Of a stretch of DNA of 64,000 bases, positions 23,191 to 33,455 are shown one piece after another. Every line of letters begins with the position of its first letter. Positions within the stretch are counted from its first letter, which is position 1. Under the pieces are notes generated by a model that did not search any database, was not told where the DNA came from, and worked only from the letters and a program-made list of their open reading frames with translations. The translations under genes and the position numbers were made by a program. Source of the DNA: Auriscalpium vulgare (Eukaryota > Basidiomycota > Agaricomycetes > Russulales > Auriscalpiaceae); contig JAHBBC010000054.1 in the NCBI GenBank assembly GCA_019915015.1, positions 44,100 through 108,099 of the forward strand. Reading direction: 5' to 3'.

Positions 23191-24218
23191 TCAACTCTCG
23201 CAGCAAGGTGCCTTCTTGTGCAGAACCTTGTCCACCGAAGACTGGAGCAACGGCCCTCTCACAGTCACGCCGCCATACCCAAACTCCTTCGCCACCAGCG
23301 CCTTGATGAACCCGATCCCCCCATACTTCCCGCAAATCGCGTCCGCATGGCTCAGCATCCTCTGGATATCACGCGCCTCGTCCATCCTTCCTGCGTTCCA
23401 CGCGTCCAGGAGCACACGATGCGCACGGGGCGCGACGTTTACCAGCGCCATGATGCCGCCGGCGCCCTGCATGACGACCGCCGGCATAAAGGTGTCTGAG
23501 CGTCCGATGAATGTCGCGAAGGATGACGAAGGCAGCGCGGTGACGAGGCGCGTGAGCTTCCCAAGGTGCCCGCAGGATAGCTTCACGCCGACGATGTTCG
23601 GATGTGCACCAAGCTCTGCGACCGTGTCCGAGTCGAGGTCGAGGCCCGCCGTGACAACGGGAAAATTGTACACCATCGTCGGAATTGGAGACGCATCAGC
23701 GACCTACACGTACGGTGCCGCCTATTCATGAGCGAGGATATCGCATGCGCTGAGGTCCATGTGACTGACCTCACGGTGGAAGCGCAGAATCGCGTCCTTC
23801 GTCATGCTCGGCCGCCATGTCGACGGCGTAAGGACGAGCGCATGTGTTGCGCCGGCCTCTTGAGCGTCGGCGTTCAACTTCTTTGTCTCGCGCGTCGACT
23901 GGGCCCCCGTGCCCGCGATGACCAGGACGTGCGCGAAGCCGTGCGCATCGAGCGTCTGGCGGGTAAGGCGGATCGCGTACTTGCGCTCGTCGTGGCTCAG
24001 GTGCTGTGCTTCGCCGTTGGACCCCTGCACAAGAATGCCCGTCACACCGCCCTGCACTGTTGCTCAGCATCGACGGTCGGAGAACGAGGTGACTCCGTGA
24101 GGCGTACGCGGGCGAGGCGGAGGACGTGGGCTTTGATTGCGTCGTCGTCGAGCTCTTCATCGTCCTTGAAGAATAGGACAGCGGGGACGTAGATGCCCGG
24201 GGGCGGTGGGGAGGACAT
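23191..24218 (-). CDS. DapA/dihydrodipicolinate synthase-family aldolase
   Basis: This class I TIM-barrel aldolase/lyase forms a Schiff base with pyruvate-type substrates. The start is MSSPPPPGIYVPAVLFF. A 5' intron (about 24094-24048) joins LRLAR to GGVTGILVQGSNGEA, where GSNGE stands for the family's GS/T-T/N-GE substrate loop. Then come VLVIAGTGAQSTRET and, after a second intron near 23740-23705, MVYNFP with the catalytic Tyr and NIVGVKLS with the Schiff-base Lys. The C-terminus is GGVTVRGPLL. Fungal members include 4-hydroxy-2-oxoglutarate-type and deoxy-sugar-acid aldolases and do not make lysine, because fungi use the alpha-aminoadipate route. The exact substrate cannot be read. I found no frame breaks. 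Confidence 0.9.
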
Positions 24219-24832
24219 CGTCAGCGCGATTGCGGGACATGTGCTCCCATGACCATACATTACATGGTACATACCGTATCGCCGTGAGATCCGTGAACGC
24301 GGCCGCCAGCTCCGATCGAGTTGTCGTTATCGGCCGGTCATCCTGTGGACGCGAGTATTGTCCTGACGAGAGCGAGACGAGAACGAGAGACTCGGAGGCG
24401 TCAGAACCTTATGTCCTGGCTGTCCAATCCCTCCATCACAGCCACTGCGCTCGCTTCAGTCGGGCCCTGGGCCTGAGAGACACCTCCCAGTACTCCCTCT
24501 CCATGCAATCTTCGACTTTGTCTCGGGTCTTCAAGGTCCTTGACATCCGCCATTCTAGGATCCGTTATCTGAATAACAGTCTCCGTCGATCAGTGACATC
24601 CCCGGCACCGGCGCATCATGCTTGTCTCCTCAGTGGACTCACGGCGCTCGCTGGTCTGCACAAGCGCTCATGTACTGTACAGCCCTGCACGAGGCTCTGC
24701 TGTCGCCTATGAGGCGTAATGAGCATCTGGAGTGCCTTACTAGGAACTAGCAATAAAGGCAGAGCTGCGCAATGTCGTCGAGTCTTCCCCCCTCATCGAC
24801 ATCCCCCCGCCGCCCACCCCGGCTCCGTCGTC
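24219..24832. other. Divergent promoter region
   Basis: This 614-base region lies between the aldolase (minus) and the membrane protein (plus) and probably holds both promoters. The bases before 24833 are C-rich. I see no gene; the plus-strand open frame at 24206-24712 has no recognisable content. Confidence 0.55.
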
Positions 24833-26161
24833 ATGAGCAACTCGTCTTTCTGCGTGCCGTCAGGCATCGACCCCAACAACAATCCCGACGGCGTATTCGG
24901 AATCGACGCCAACCCCGACGTGTCTGGGGTCGGGGTATGTCCATCTATCCTCCATATACTTCCGCTCCTCATGCTTACTGCTCCCTTTGCTTTACTTCCC
25001 CAGATGCGCCTCAACTTCTATGTGACATTGCTTGCGCTTGCCGTCATCCCGCAGACACCATACACCGAGAGACTGCTCGCTACGCTCTACTCCAACGCAG
25101 GGCTCGCCGGCCTCGGACTGCTCCTCACCGCGATCATCCAGACCGCACAGAAGCAACTCTCGTTCTACCACGCAATCATCATCCTGCACATGCTCTTCTT
25201 CCTCGGCGTCGGTGTCGCGCCTTCAGGCAGCTATCGCTGGGCCACCGTGCGCCTCATTTTCATGGCAATCTTCCAAATCGCGACCCTCGTCAGTCTCCTC
25301 GGGTGGGGGCTCTACCTGTGGGTGCACGCCGACACTTATGGCTCGCAGCCTGCGTGCAACGACCAAGTCAAATACGTATTGTTCTTTGTTTCTGTCCGCG
25401 GGACTGCTCCATGGCTGGGCATATTCTGGGATGTGTTGCTTGTCATATCGACTGTATCCCCATTCCTCGGGGCTATCATCGGCACGGGTGTATCGATGTG
25501 GCTGAGGAGGGCCCTTCGGAGGCAAGAAGGAGACGAGGAAGGCGAACCAGAATCATTCATAGAGACCACCCCAAAGCCGAGTCGCAGATTCTACGTCTCG
25601 TTCCCGCTCTTCACGTGCGTTTATTTCATGGTTTCATCGTGTACTCGGTCTAACCAATAGTCTAGATTGGCAGTCTATGCCATAGTCCACCTCGAATTGA
25701 TAGTGCATCGCAACAAGCACCTCATCGCGGATAGCTCAGAGAGCGAATGGACGTTCGGGCAGGTGCTCGCGCTCGTCATGACCTTCATAACGGTCAACGA
25801 GATTGCGCACTTTCTCTTCCTACTTTTACGCCGCCAGTCAGGAGAGGTCAGCGAGGAGCTCGAAGCAGATAAGGACCTCCAAATCAACTCAGACGTGGAG
25901 TCAGCCATGTCTGGCCATGTCCCTCGTATGTGTCGCTACCTGTCGACTGTACCGTGTCGCACCTGATACTGACGCATGCGTATGGCAGATCCTGGTAGAG
26001 TGCACCAGCTCCCGACGATGGGTGCGGCGGGTGGAAGAACGGTGAAGGGCGGCAGCACAGCGAAGATCGATGACGCGAACATCAGCATGGCGAGCTTTCA
26101 ATCTGGTGCGCGGCACACGCCGCACACGGTGCACGTCGAAGAGGTCTCGGTGCTGCGATGA
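24833..26161 (+). CDS. Polytopic membrane protein, uncharacterised fungal family
   Basis: No function is recognised. The start is MSNSSFCVPSGIDPN, followed by an intron at about 24937-25003. Seven to eight hydrophobic segments can be read, including FYVTLLALAVIP, AGLAGLGLLLTAIIQTA, HAIIILHMLFFLGVGVA, IFQIATLVSLLGWGLYLWV, ILGIFW-like and LALVMTFITVNEIAHFLFL. A conserved loop, CNDQVKYVLFFVSVRGTAPW, recurs in uncharacterised Agaricomycete membrane proteins that I recall. A late intron near 25613-25660 and another at about 25925-25989 precede a soluble tail ending VEEVSVLR. It may sense or transport something at the plasma membrane, but nothing in the sequence decides this. All checked joins are in frame. 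Confidence 0.82.
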
Positions 26162-26601
26162 TGGCAGCACACCTCAGATCGGCTCATCTCATTCTAATAT
26201 TTCTATTTACCCATAATTATATCTAGTAGACACTTCCCGACGAACTTGTATACCAAGGACTACGTACGCAATGATCTGTATAATACCAACGAGTTTCCAT
26301 CTTCACTTGCTGGTAGGCCGGGACAAAGGAACAGTGGGCCGTGCGAACCGGTCGAAACGGTTCGGACTTGCTCGACAATTTTGTCGGCCTGCCTTTGACC
26401 GGGACCTCTTACTATCCACCATGCATGTACTACGATCAGCATAGCTATTATGCATCTAGTATCCCTAGAATTTCTCCCGGTCGAGGTAGGCAAATCGCTC
26501 TACAAGTTGTAGGTGGATTCTAAGGGACTGCTAGCTTCTCTATGAGATCCAGCTTTTCGCGCTCTCAGAGGCTCTCCCGCTCACCAGCCAGCGATTCTAC
26601 A
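26162..26601. other. Intergenic
   Basis: AT-richer 3' flank of the membrane-protein gene. It holds a short imperfect inverted repeat (GAACCGGTCGAAACGGTTCG) at 26344-26363. No gene seen. Confidence 0.55.
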
Positions 26602-27330
26602 ATGTCTTCAAGTCAGCCCCGACTTCGATCCACGCAACTTACATCCTCCTGCGACACCTTGTTCTTCCCCACCCACTACTCTCTTAGCATCATCGCCGCC
26701 GTCCACCACCAAGCGTCCCAACGTCCTCACCCACGCGCTACGCTACCCCATCTGCACCCAGCCCGTCCTCAACCTCCTGCTCGCCTCCCCACTCCTCCCG
26801 CCCGATCCCCGCCCCCACCCCGCGCCCGAGCTCCCGCGCCGCCTCTTCCGGCACCTCGCGCCCGCGCGCCCGGCGGCGGCGAGTGGAAGGCGCGCCACGC
26901 GCCGCTGCCGTTCCTGCAGCAGCTCTACGCCGACCCACGCGTCGCGCCGCCGGACCCCGACGCGCACGACGGGTACGCGCTCACGCGCGCGGTGCACGCG
27001 GGCTCGCGCCCGCTCGTGCGCTTCCTGCTCGCGCGCGGCGCGTCGCCGCGCAGGAAGAACGGCATCGCGGTGCTGGTGGCGATACGGCGGCGCGAGCTCG
27101 GGATGGTGAAGCTGCTGGTAGAGCCGGAGGCGGGGGGTGGGGGTGGGGATGGCGGCGAGCGGGTGGGGAAGGGGAAGCGCAGGCGGGTGATGGATCGCGT
27201 GGAGGTGACGCCGGAGATGCTGAGGACGGCGGTCAAGTGCGGGGCAAGGGATATTGCGGAATGGCTTATGCGCGAGAAGGGGTGTGTGCCGGATATGAAG
27301 ACCCTTGGGTTGATGATGCAGGCGCAGTGA
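26602..27330 (+). CDS. Ankyrin-like repeat protein, frame broken
   Basis: The coding signal is strong but switches frame. One frame reads TKRPNVLTHALRYPICTQ and VLNLLLASPLLPP (about 26710-26870). From about 26880 another frame reads LPFLQQLYADPRV, DGYALTRAVHAGSRPLVRFL, LARGASPRRKNGIAVLVAIR and MVKLLVEPE, with a glycine-rich insert, then VTPEMLRTAVKCGARDIAEW. The alternating helical pairs with GASP turns resemble degenerate ankyrin repeats. The ATG at 26602 (MSSSQPRLRST) is a possible start, but its frame is left again by about 26670. Very high GC (Ala/Arg/Pro codons) may have promoted sequence errors. Function unknown; a protein-protein interaction role is inferred from the fold only. Confidence 0.6.
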   Translation: MSSSQPRLRSTQLTSSCDTLFFPTHYSLSIIAAVHHQASQRPHPRATLPHLHPARPQPPARLPTPPARSPPPPRARAPAPPLPAPRARAPGGGEWKARHAPLPFLQQLYADPRVAPPDPDAHDGYALTRAVHAGSRPLVRFLLARGASPRRKNGIAVLVAIRRRELGMVKLLVEPEAGGGGGDGGERVGKGKRRRVMDRVEVTPEMLRTAVKCGARDIAEWLMREKGCVPDMKTLGLMMQAQ

Positions 27331-27788
27331 TGCAGGTTAGTCCAGCCTTGTGGTCATTGTCACTCAGTGATCCTTAGTGCAATCTACTGACTCTTGGCTA
27401 ATATTAATCTAGGATACCTTACAACGGGCTGGACCAAGAGCCAATCTACGGCAGAGCTCAAGCTCAGACATCGTAATCCGTGGTCAGTACGTAGTCCGCA
27501 GTCTCCATTGCGGCTCATACCTAATCGCAGCACGCAGCAGGCAGGTAAAAACACCGCCATTAATCACCGCCAGTCCTCTCCTCTCCATTGGCGCCAGAGT
27601 GTTCCCTTGCTTATGATTAACTCTGACTACAATGATATCTGCTCTGGTGTTCCGCTCAGTGAGTTCAGGCCCTCTCGCAGTGAACGTGCTATCCAGGCTA
27701 TTCATTCTATCTCCTACTGCTGTCTCTGATACAACCCTAGCCCACATCACTGGCTTCCCATCTCGTCTACATGCATCCATCCCATCCC
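27331..27788. other. Intergenic between convergent genes
   Basis: 3' flanks of the ankyrin-like gene (plus) and the PEBP gene (minus). Short frames on both strands only. Confidence 0.55.
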
Positions 27789-28522
27789 TTACTTCCCCAA
27801 CACTGCATTTGTCGCGCTCTCACCCATCAGACGCGCGTCATTGAGCGTCGACCCGACAGTCCCACCGACCTCCATCACCGTCGCGCTGACCACCTCCAAC
27901 CCCGCGGCATGAACGTACTGCGCGACGTCGAAGCCCATGCGGTCCTTCAGATCCGCCTGTGGTCCGCCCACTGTGAACTTCGCTGCTTGCTGCGCATCCG
28001 CGGGCGTGCCGAGCTGTTTGGCGAGAACGAAGAGGTAGCGGTGGTTCCTGCGCGGCAGTGAGCGCGCCGTTCAGAGGCAGTGCGGGAAGGACGACATACC
28101 CTGTCCCCAGGCCAGGCGACGGCCCCAGGTACACCGTCGTCGCGGGCTCTGTAATCTTGCCCCGCGAGCCGGGATCCGCAAACGTCAGCCCAGGCTGCAC
28201 CCAGTGGCGCACCTGCCCGCTGAGGCCATCGTTGCGCTTGAACAGGTCTGGGTCGCTCATGATCAGCGTATATTTTGCACCCGGTTCCTACGCCACAGGG
28301 TGAGCGGCACAGTAAGTGGGACGACGACGCAGTGTGTGCACCCACGGGATCGGAGTACACGACGGTAGGCTCGGGCTGCGTCGCATCGCGCGGGTAGATC
28401 GCACCTGACGCGACGGTGAAGGTAGGGTACTGGATGTCGAGTGTGCCGCGCACGGCGAGGTTGGACTGCGGGAAGAGGTCCGAAAGTGTCGCGACGAGCG
28501 TGGGCTCTTGGCTGACTGCCAT
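27789..28522 (-). CDS. PEBP/YbhB-family protein (phosphatidylethanolamine-binding, TFS1-like)
   Basis: Family members are small soluble proteins that bind anionic ligands or inhibit proteases and kinases; yeast Tfs1 inhibits carboxypeptidase Y. Three exons join in frame. Exon 1 starts MAVSQEPTLVATLSDLFPQS and ends VVYSDP (donor GTGGGT). Exon 2 reads EPGAKYTLIMSDPDLFKRND and WVQPGLTF, then VYLGPSPGLGTG. Exon 3 reads NHRYLFVLAKQLG and FDVAQYVHAAGLEVVSATVM. These match the order of PEBP motifs (YTL-MxDPD, GP-P--G-HRY, F-----GL). One change stands out: where typical members read DPDAP, this one has DPDLF, and the segment before HWV is altered. The ligand pocket may therefore differ. An N-terminal signal peptide is not evident. 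Confidence 0.87.
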
Positions 28523-28585
28523 GGTAAGTTCGTGCTGGTTCAGGTTGTGGTTGGAATGCTGGATGTTGTGTCAGTTGGTGCCAGG

Positions 28586-28591
28586 TTTATA
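28586..28591 (-). promoter_or_regulatory. TATA-like box for the PEBP gene
   Basis: TATAAA on the minus strand, about 64 bases upstream of the PEBP start codon. The position is plausible for a core promoter; no other support. Confidence 0.4.
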
Positions 28592-29062
28592 GGCTGGCGG
28601 GTCGGTGACGTCACAGTGCACACAGTGTGGTGTAGGAGGCCGTCTACTAATAGCTTATTTCTGCAGTACTAAGTAGCTGCTCTCGTATGTCGTTGGACTA
28701 CAACATCGACTCCTCGGCCGACTGTGAAGCTTGTACATATCCTATAATATTGTGTTGGATTTCGAATTTCAGTATGCGGCGACGGATGACTAGGACACGC
28801 AACTTGTTGTGGCTGAGACGCGACTCCTACTTTTCCTCCGTACCATGTTTCAAAAAAGCGCCTCCTTTTACAACGCATCTTACGCTGCAACAGAAATGAA
28901 CTTAGACGGAAACAGGCGGAAACCAGTGCAAGGGAACTCAGTCGCGTGCCTAATGTCGGGCGTCAAGAGAACTCGGTCTAGGTCTCGGTCTCTGCTAATA
29001 ATGCACAGCGCAGTAACTACGGCGTCAAGAACCCTTTCCACTCCCTACTCACCCGCTCGCAG

Positions 29063-29926
29063 TACACGACGTCGAGCGGCTGTACGAGATGGATTGGGCC
29101 CTCGGTGACGACCCTCCTGTGAGGCATGTCACCATACCCATGCCGATGTTCGATTCGCCGCCTGGTCATGGTGTCGTCGGCAGTCAGACACCCTCGAATG
29201 CACGTCCCGTGTTCGGGGTAAAGCTGACGGGGTATCGAATCCTCAACATCTTGGTCGTAGCCTCCATTGGCACGGTCAAATTTGTTTTGTCGTGGCAGGG
29301 GGCGTCCACGGCGCCTACGGCGATGGACTGGGCGCTGGGAGTCGGGCTGTGGATCGGGTGTGTATAGCCTTCCTCGATGGTGTTGATTGTGAACTGATGG
29401 ACGACCCGGAATGTGAGCAGGATGTACTGGTTAGGATTCTACGAGGATGCAGCAGGATGGAAGTGGTTCTTCCACGAGGACTGGCCCCGCAGGATTGGCC
29501 ACGCCATCCAGGAATGGTCCATCAAGCACCACAACACCACTTCCGACATCGTCTCCTCCAATCCAATTACATCCTTCTCCATGCAGAACCTCTCGGTGCT
29601 GCCGCAATACTCAGATGGGCACGACGCGGCACACCTCGCAGCACCCTCCTCCGCCTCACGGGCGCCGTCAATCCTTCCTTATCCGCACGAACGCCCCGCG
29701 TATGGATTTCAGCGCACCCGAGCAGGAGCAGACGCTCATCTATCGCATGCGCCTCGACCCGCGTGTCACCGACTTGGTCCAGAGTGCTGGGATACAGCCG
29801 CCGGAGTATAATGGCGCTTATGACCCAGCGAAGGTCATGCCCATTGGGGAGACGTTGAGCCACGCATACCGGGCGCGTCTGGAGAAGTATGTGCAGCTGG
29901 AAGATTTTCCTTTCGGAGGATTCTGA
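29063..29926 (+). CDS. Hypothetical membrane-associated protein, first exon unresolved
   Basis: No named family. Coding begins at least at 29063, just after a TCGCAG acceptor, with HDVERLYEMDWALGDD and VRHVTIPMPMFD. A hydrophobic segment follows (ILNILVVASIGTVKFVL), then MDWALGVGLWIG. An intron at about 29359-29411 joins in frame to MYWLGFYEDAAGWKWFFHED. A second intron of about 46 bases (29601-29646) leads to RRQSFLIRTNAPRMDF and the end EDFPFGGF. The MDWALG string occurs twice, before and after the membrane segment. An upstream exon must exist between about 28880 and 29040 but I could not place it. Alternatively the ATG at 29089 is the start. Confidence 0.65.
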
Positions 29927-30615
29927 GCAGGGACGCGGGTGCGATGATCTTTGGGTTTGCCAAGCGCTTGGTTTGATTTTTCTGATCAGTTTTGAGGTAT
30001 TTGTGGTTTATACCCGGGTAAATGTGGATTCCGCTTCAACACTACGTGTATCTATATAATCAGGCGGTCTGTTGTACAATGACTTCTACTGGTGTCACCG
30101 GTGCGAACTCACGCGCCTGATTTCCCCCTCGCTTTAGTCCAACAGTAATCGCCGCGAGATCTAACACTTCAACAGCATTTGCCTACGCACGCAAGCAACC
30201 CGGCAATTTTCTCGAGCGACGAAGGGCAAGCATATCTTCCTTCAAGAGCGCACAGTAGAATGCGGCCGCCCGACGCCTACCTCGTGATTCTCGCTCTCTC
30301 ACACAAACGCGACATGCTCTTTTCCCGTTGCCCCCTTCTTGCCCACAAGCAAACTCAGCACTGTAATGACAAGGCTGCCATTGGGCTCGAGGATCTGCCA
30401 GTCGTTCGGACTGTATTGTAATGAAGAACGTGCCTTGCTCAAAGCCCATAACCACGGAATGTGGCTTACACTCATCAAATGAGTCGGGCCAAGAGTGCAG
30501 ATGAGGTGGGTGCGACCATATTACTGACCCTGCATGGAAGATCTATACCCGATACTACTGGCGAACCTGCGATGGACTGGTGGTCAGAAGCACACAACAA
30601 ACCGCCGTTATTATT
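29927..30615. other. Intergenic between convergent genes
   Basis: 3' flanks of the hypothetical gene (plus) and the MDR oxidoreductase (minus). Nothing recognisable. Confidence 0.55.
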
Positions 30616-31936
30616 TCACCCTAGTAACGTAATTTCTCGTTGTGCAGTCTCTTGAGGGCGGGAAACGAGCTTCAACCCGCTGACTGACTGTGTCCACAGA
30701 CGTGCCAGCCCGTCCGGAATGCCCGCAAGCCCGTTCGGCAGGACCTCCACCTTATTTCCCTATCCCACGATCAATTAAACGTCAGTATCAAAACGCCACC
30801 TAGCCTGCGAGGGAGCCCCGCACCTTGATGACACCCTCCTCTAGTAGTCCTCGGAGAGCGCGGTACATCGCACTGCCGACCTCGCGGTTGTCGTCACTGT
30901 GCGCGGAGCCGAATACATGTACGACTCGCTTGCCATCCTCTGCCTCCTCGCCGGCCTTACCGACCACGGGGGGGTGCGTCACAACTAGGACGCCGTGTGG
31001 CGCGAGCAGCTCCCACAAGGACTTCTGAGAGTCTTCGCTGGAGATCGCGTCGTACGCGAGAGAGACGGGCTCAGAGGTGATCTTGCGCACAGCAGTGACG
31101 ATGTCAGAGTACGGGGTCTTATGGTAGTCAATGACATGGGTTGCGCCGGCGGCTTTGCAATAGGCTTCGTTGTGCGATGAAGCTGTCGTGATGATAGGGT
31201 TATTGCCCGATAGTTTTAAGAGCTGAATGGCTGCATGAATCAAGCATGTGAGCAAGAGAGCATCGACTGGTCAAGGAGGGAGAGACAGACCAAATTGGCC
31301 AACAGAACTCGCTCCGCCGATCACGACAGCAGGCTGGCCAGCAAACTGGCCTCTGCCACCATCAGCCCATGGCGCAATGATGCCAGGTCCTCCACCCCAG
31401 AACGCCTTCGGGTTCAGCTTGCCATACAAGCCCATGGCAGCTGTCGCGAGTCCCAAGGGAATTGTAGCCGCTTCGTCAAAGGACATACTGTCAGGGATCT
31501 GCAACAAATTGAGCACGGAAAGCTACATAGTAAGACATGGGTTGGACCTTCGCGACGGCCGCGGCATCGGCTATGCCGAACTGCTGAAAGGTGCCTCGAT
31601 TGGCAGGTGTCCACCAACCTTGATAGATACTAACGAGATGATGAGTGGACGCAATATGAAAGCCACGAACACTTACACTCTATCACCCATCTTGAGCCCA
31701 GTAACGCCCACACCGACTGCCTCGATGGTACCCGCACCATCGTTACCTGCGACTCCAGGGAACTCAGTTATGAATACGCCCATCTTCTGGATGCCTGCGT
31801 CAAGAGGGTTCAGCGCAGCGGCATGAATCTTGACGAGCACGAAGCCCGGGTCAGGCTTGCTGGTGGGGAGCTCGCCTACGACGAACTGGGCAAATTTAGC
31901 AGGAAGGATGAGGGCCTTGTGTACGGCAGACGACAT
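30616..31936 (-). CDS. MDR-superfamily NAD(P)H oxidoreductase (quinone oxidoreductase/enoyl reductase-like)
   Basis: A medium-chain dehydrogenase/reductase without structural zinc ligands, reducing an enone or quinone-type substrate. The start is MSSAVHKALILPAKFAQFV. The GroES-like half gives VLVKIHAAALNPLDAGIQKM and EFPGVAGNDGAGTIEAVGVG. The Rossmann half gives AVVIGGASSVGQFG, the dinucleotide-binding motif, and AGATHVIDYHKTPYSDIV. After an intron from about 30825 the C-terminal exon reads VEVLPNGLAGIPDGLARL and SGLKLVSRPQETA, ending at the TGA at 30616-30618. I chose this end because it restores the C-terminus seen in the family; the unspliced frame would stop just after GVIKVRGSLAG. A truncated paralogue lies at 36.2-37.0 kb. 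Confidence 0.9.
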
Positions 31937-31983
31937 GGTTACTCTTGAAGTGATATTGTTGGGAAGACTTACATATTATCCAG

Positions 31984-31991
31984 TATATATA
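31984..31991 (-). promoter_or_regulatory. TATA-like box for the MDR gene
   Basis: TATATATA on the minus strand about 48 bases upstream of the MDR start codon. Placement is compatible with a core promoter. Confidence 0.4.
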
Positions 31992-32031
31992 GGCTCTCTG
32001 CATTCTCCTTCGCTGCATGCGAGGGCGTCAG

Positions 32032-32392
32032 GTATCCACTCAAAGCCGGGTAGGAGTGGATATGGAGGCAGTTGATCAATGTGGATACTCCGTCACGCCG
32101 TGCGGTGTAGGATAAAAGCGCGAAGCTCGAAGTTGTTCATAGTAGAGAACGGACCAGTGTCGGCGCGGTGCCCGATATGTATACTCGTTCTCCCACTCCC
32201 GGTGATGTCAAAGTTGTGTACGGTAATTAGACGACACGGTCAATAAATTTGGGATGGAGGAGGTAGACTTACGCCTCAGTTATGTTATGCTTCAGCGTGA
32301 AACGTGTTTTGGCTTTCCGCGTCCAACGCGGCCTCTCGGCCCTCTCCATGTATCCACTCAAATTCTTCCAATTTCGATGTGGATACTCCGTC
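32032..32392. repeat. Two copies of an inverted-repeat module
   Basis: Arms GTATCCAC (32032-32039 and 32350-32357) and GTGGATAC (32081-32088 and 32379-32386). TATCCACTCAAA and GTGGATACTCCGTC are identical in both copies while the spacers differ in length and sequence. This suggests that the arms, and not the spacers, are kept. Confidence 0.75.
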
Positions 32393-33455
32393 GCCGCTGA
32401 GACTTTGGCTTGAAGTCGAGAGCTGAGAGCGTCAATACTTAGAAAGTATACATAGTGAACTTACCGTGAGGCGGCCGAGTAAGTATTTGGCATTACATAA
32501 GGACGGCGACCACCTGAGCGACTTCAAAGTTCACAAATAATAATCTACGGAGACCCGTTCAATTCTCACTCGCTAACTCTACGGTTTCCCGACCGAGTCA
32601 CTGAAATTGGGCCTCGCAAGTCGCTCAAGCTTAAGCTTCAAGTCTCGACCGAACCCTCCCCACCCTCTCGACTCGTTTGCAATGATCATGATGCAACTCT
32701 TCCCTTCAGGCTTCAGCTAGACTTCGAGTCTGATCGCTCTTCACCACCTTATCCACCTCTTCATACACATATCACTAGTCGCTACATGCCTTGAACGGAC
32801 GCTGCCTGCCAGCGCGCCCACGTTCTTCCACATCTGTTATGCGCCGATTGCGCGGCTGCGGGGTGGTTCAGGGATCCACTGGCAAGTTGGCGCTCGTGGG
32901 GCTGATACCTCGTCTCAGTCGTCTGCTCTATCATAATCAGGCTTATCCGCCGTACACCAAAAACTAAGAAGACGTACCAGATGTCTGTGCTGTCTCGCAC
33001 CACACGTGTCTCAGGTGAGTCTACCTTCGTCAAGTTCCTCAGACGAGCCTGCTCACCCGAAATGACCACCCGCGCGTTCTCCCTCCCATGCATGCGTCTG
33101 CACACGTACCCGCGTATGCATAGCCTATCATCATTGCTTCCATGTCGTCGTGGCGTCTCGAACACCCTTGATCTTTCTTGGCGAGCTGCCACGACTTTAA
33201 TGGGCTCCCCATTGCCTTCAGCAGACAATGTGCTCTTGGCTGGCAGGCTCTCCATCATTATGCTCCATACCCATCACTGTCATAGTGGAGAATAGCAGCC
33301 AATTCGGTCGTTTTATCTCTACTGCGGGAGACACGACTTCAGTTGGCATCTTTGCTCCGCGTCAATTGTTCATAGGACCGGAGACCTAACTTCTGTGACC
33401 GGAGCACTTCTTATGGGAGTGCACCCAGCTTGTAACTTGTTGTCCTTCTCCCATC

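Larger units (their letters stand above)
31937..33455. other. Intergenic with a repeated palindromic motif pair
   Basis: No gene seen between the divergent MDR and CFA-synthase genes. Two copies of the same arrangement are present: GTATCCACTCAAA followed by GTGGATACTCCGTC, at 32032-32094 and 32350-32392. Each pair forms an 8-bp inverted repeat (GTATCCAC/GTGGATAC). The rest has scattered stops in all frames. Confidence 0.55.
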
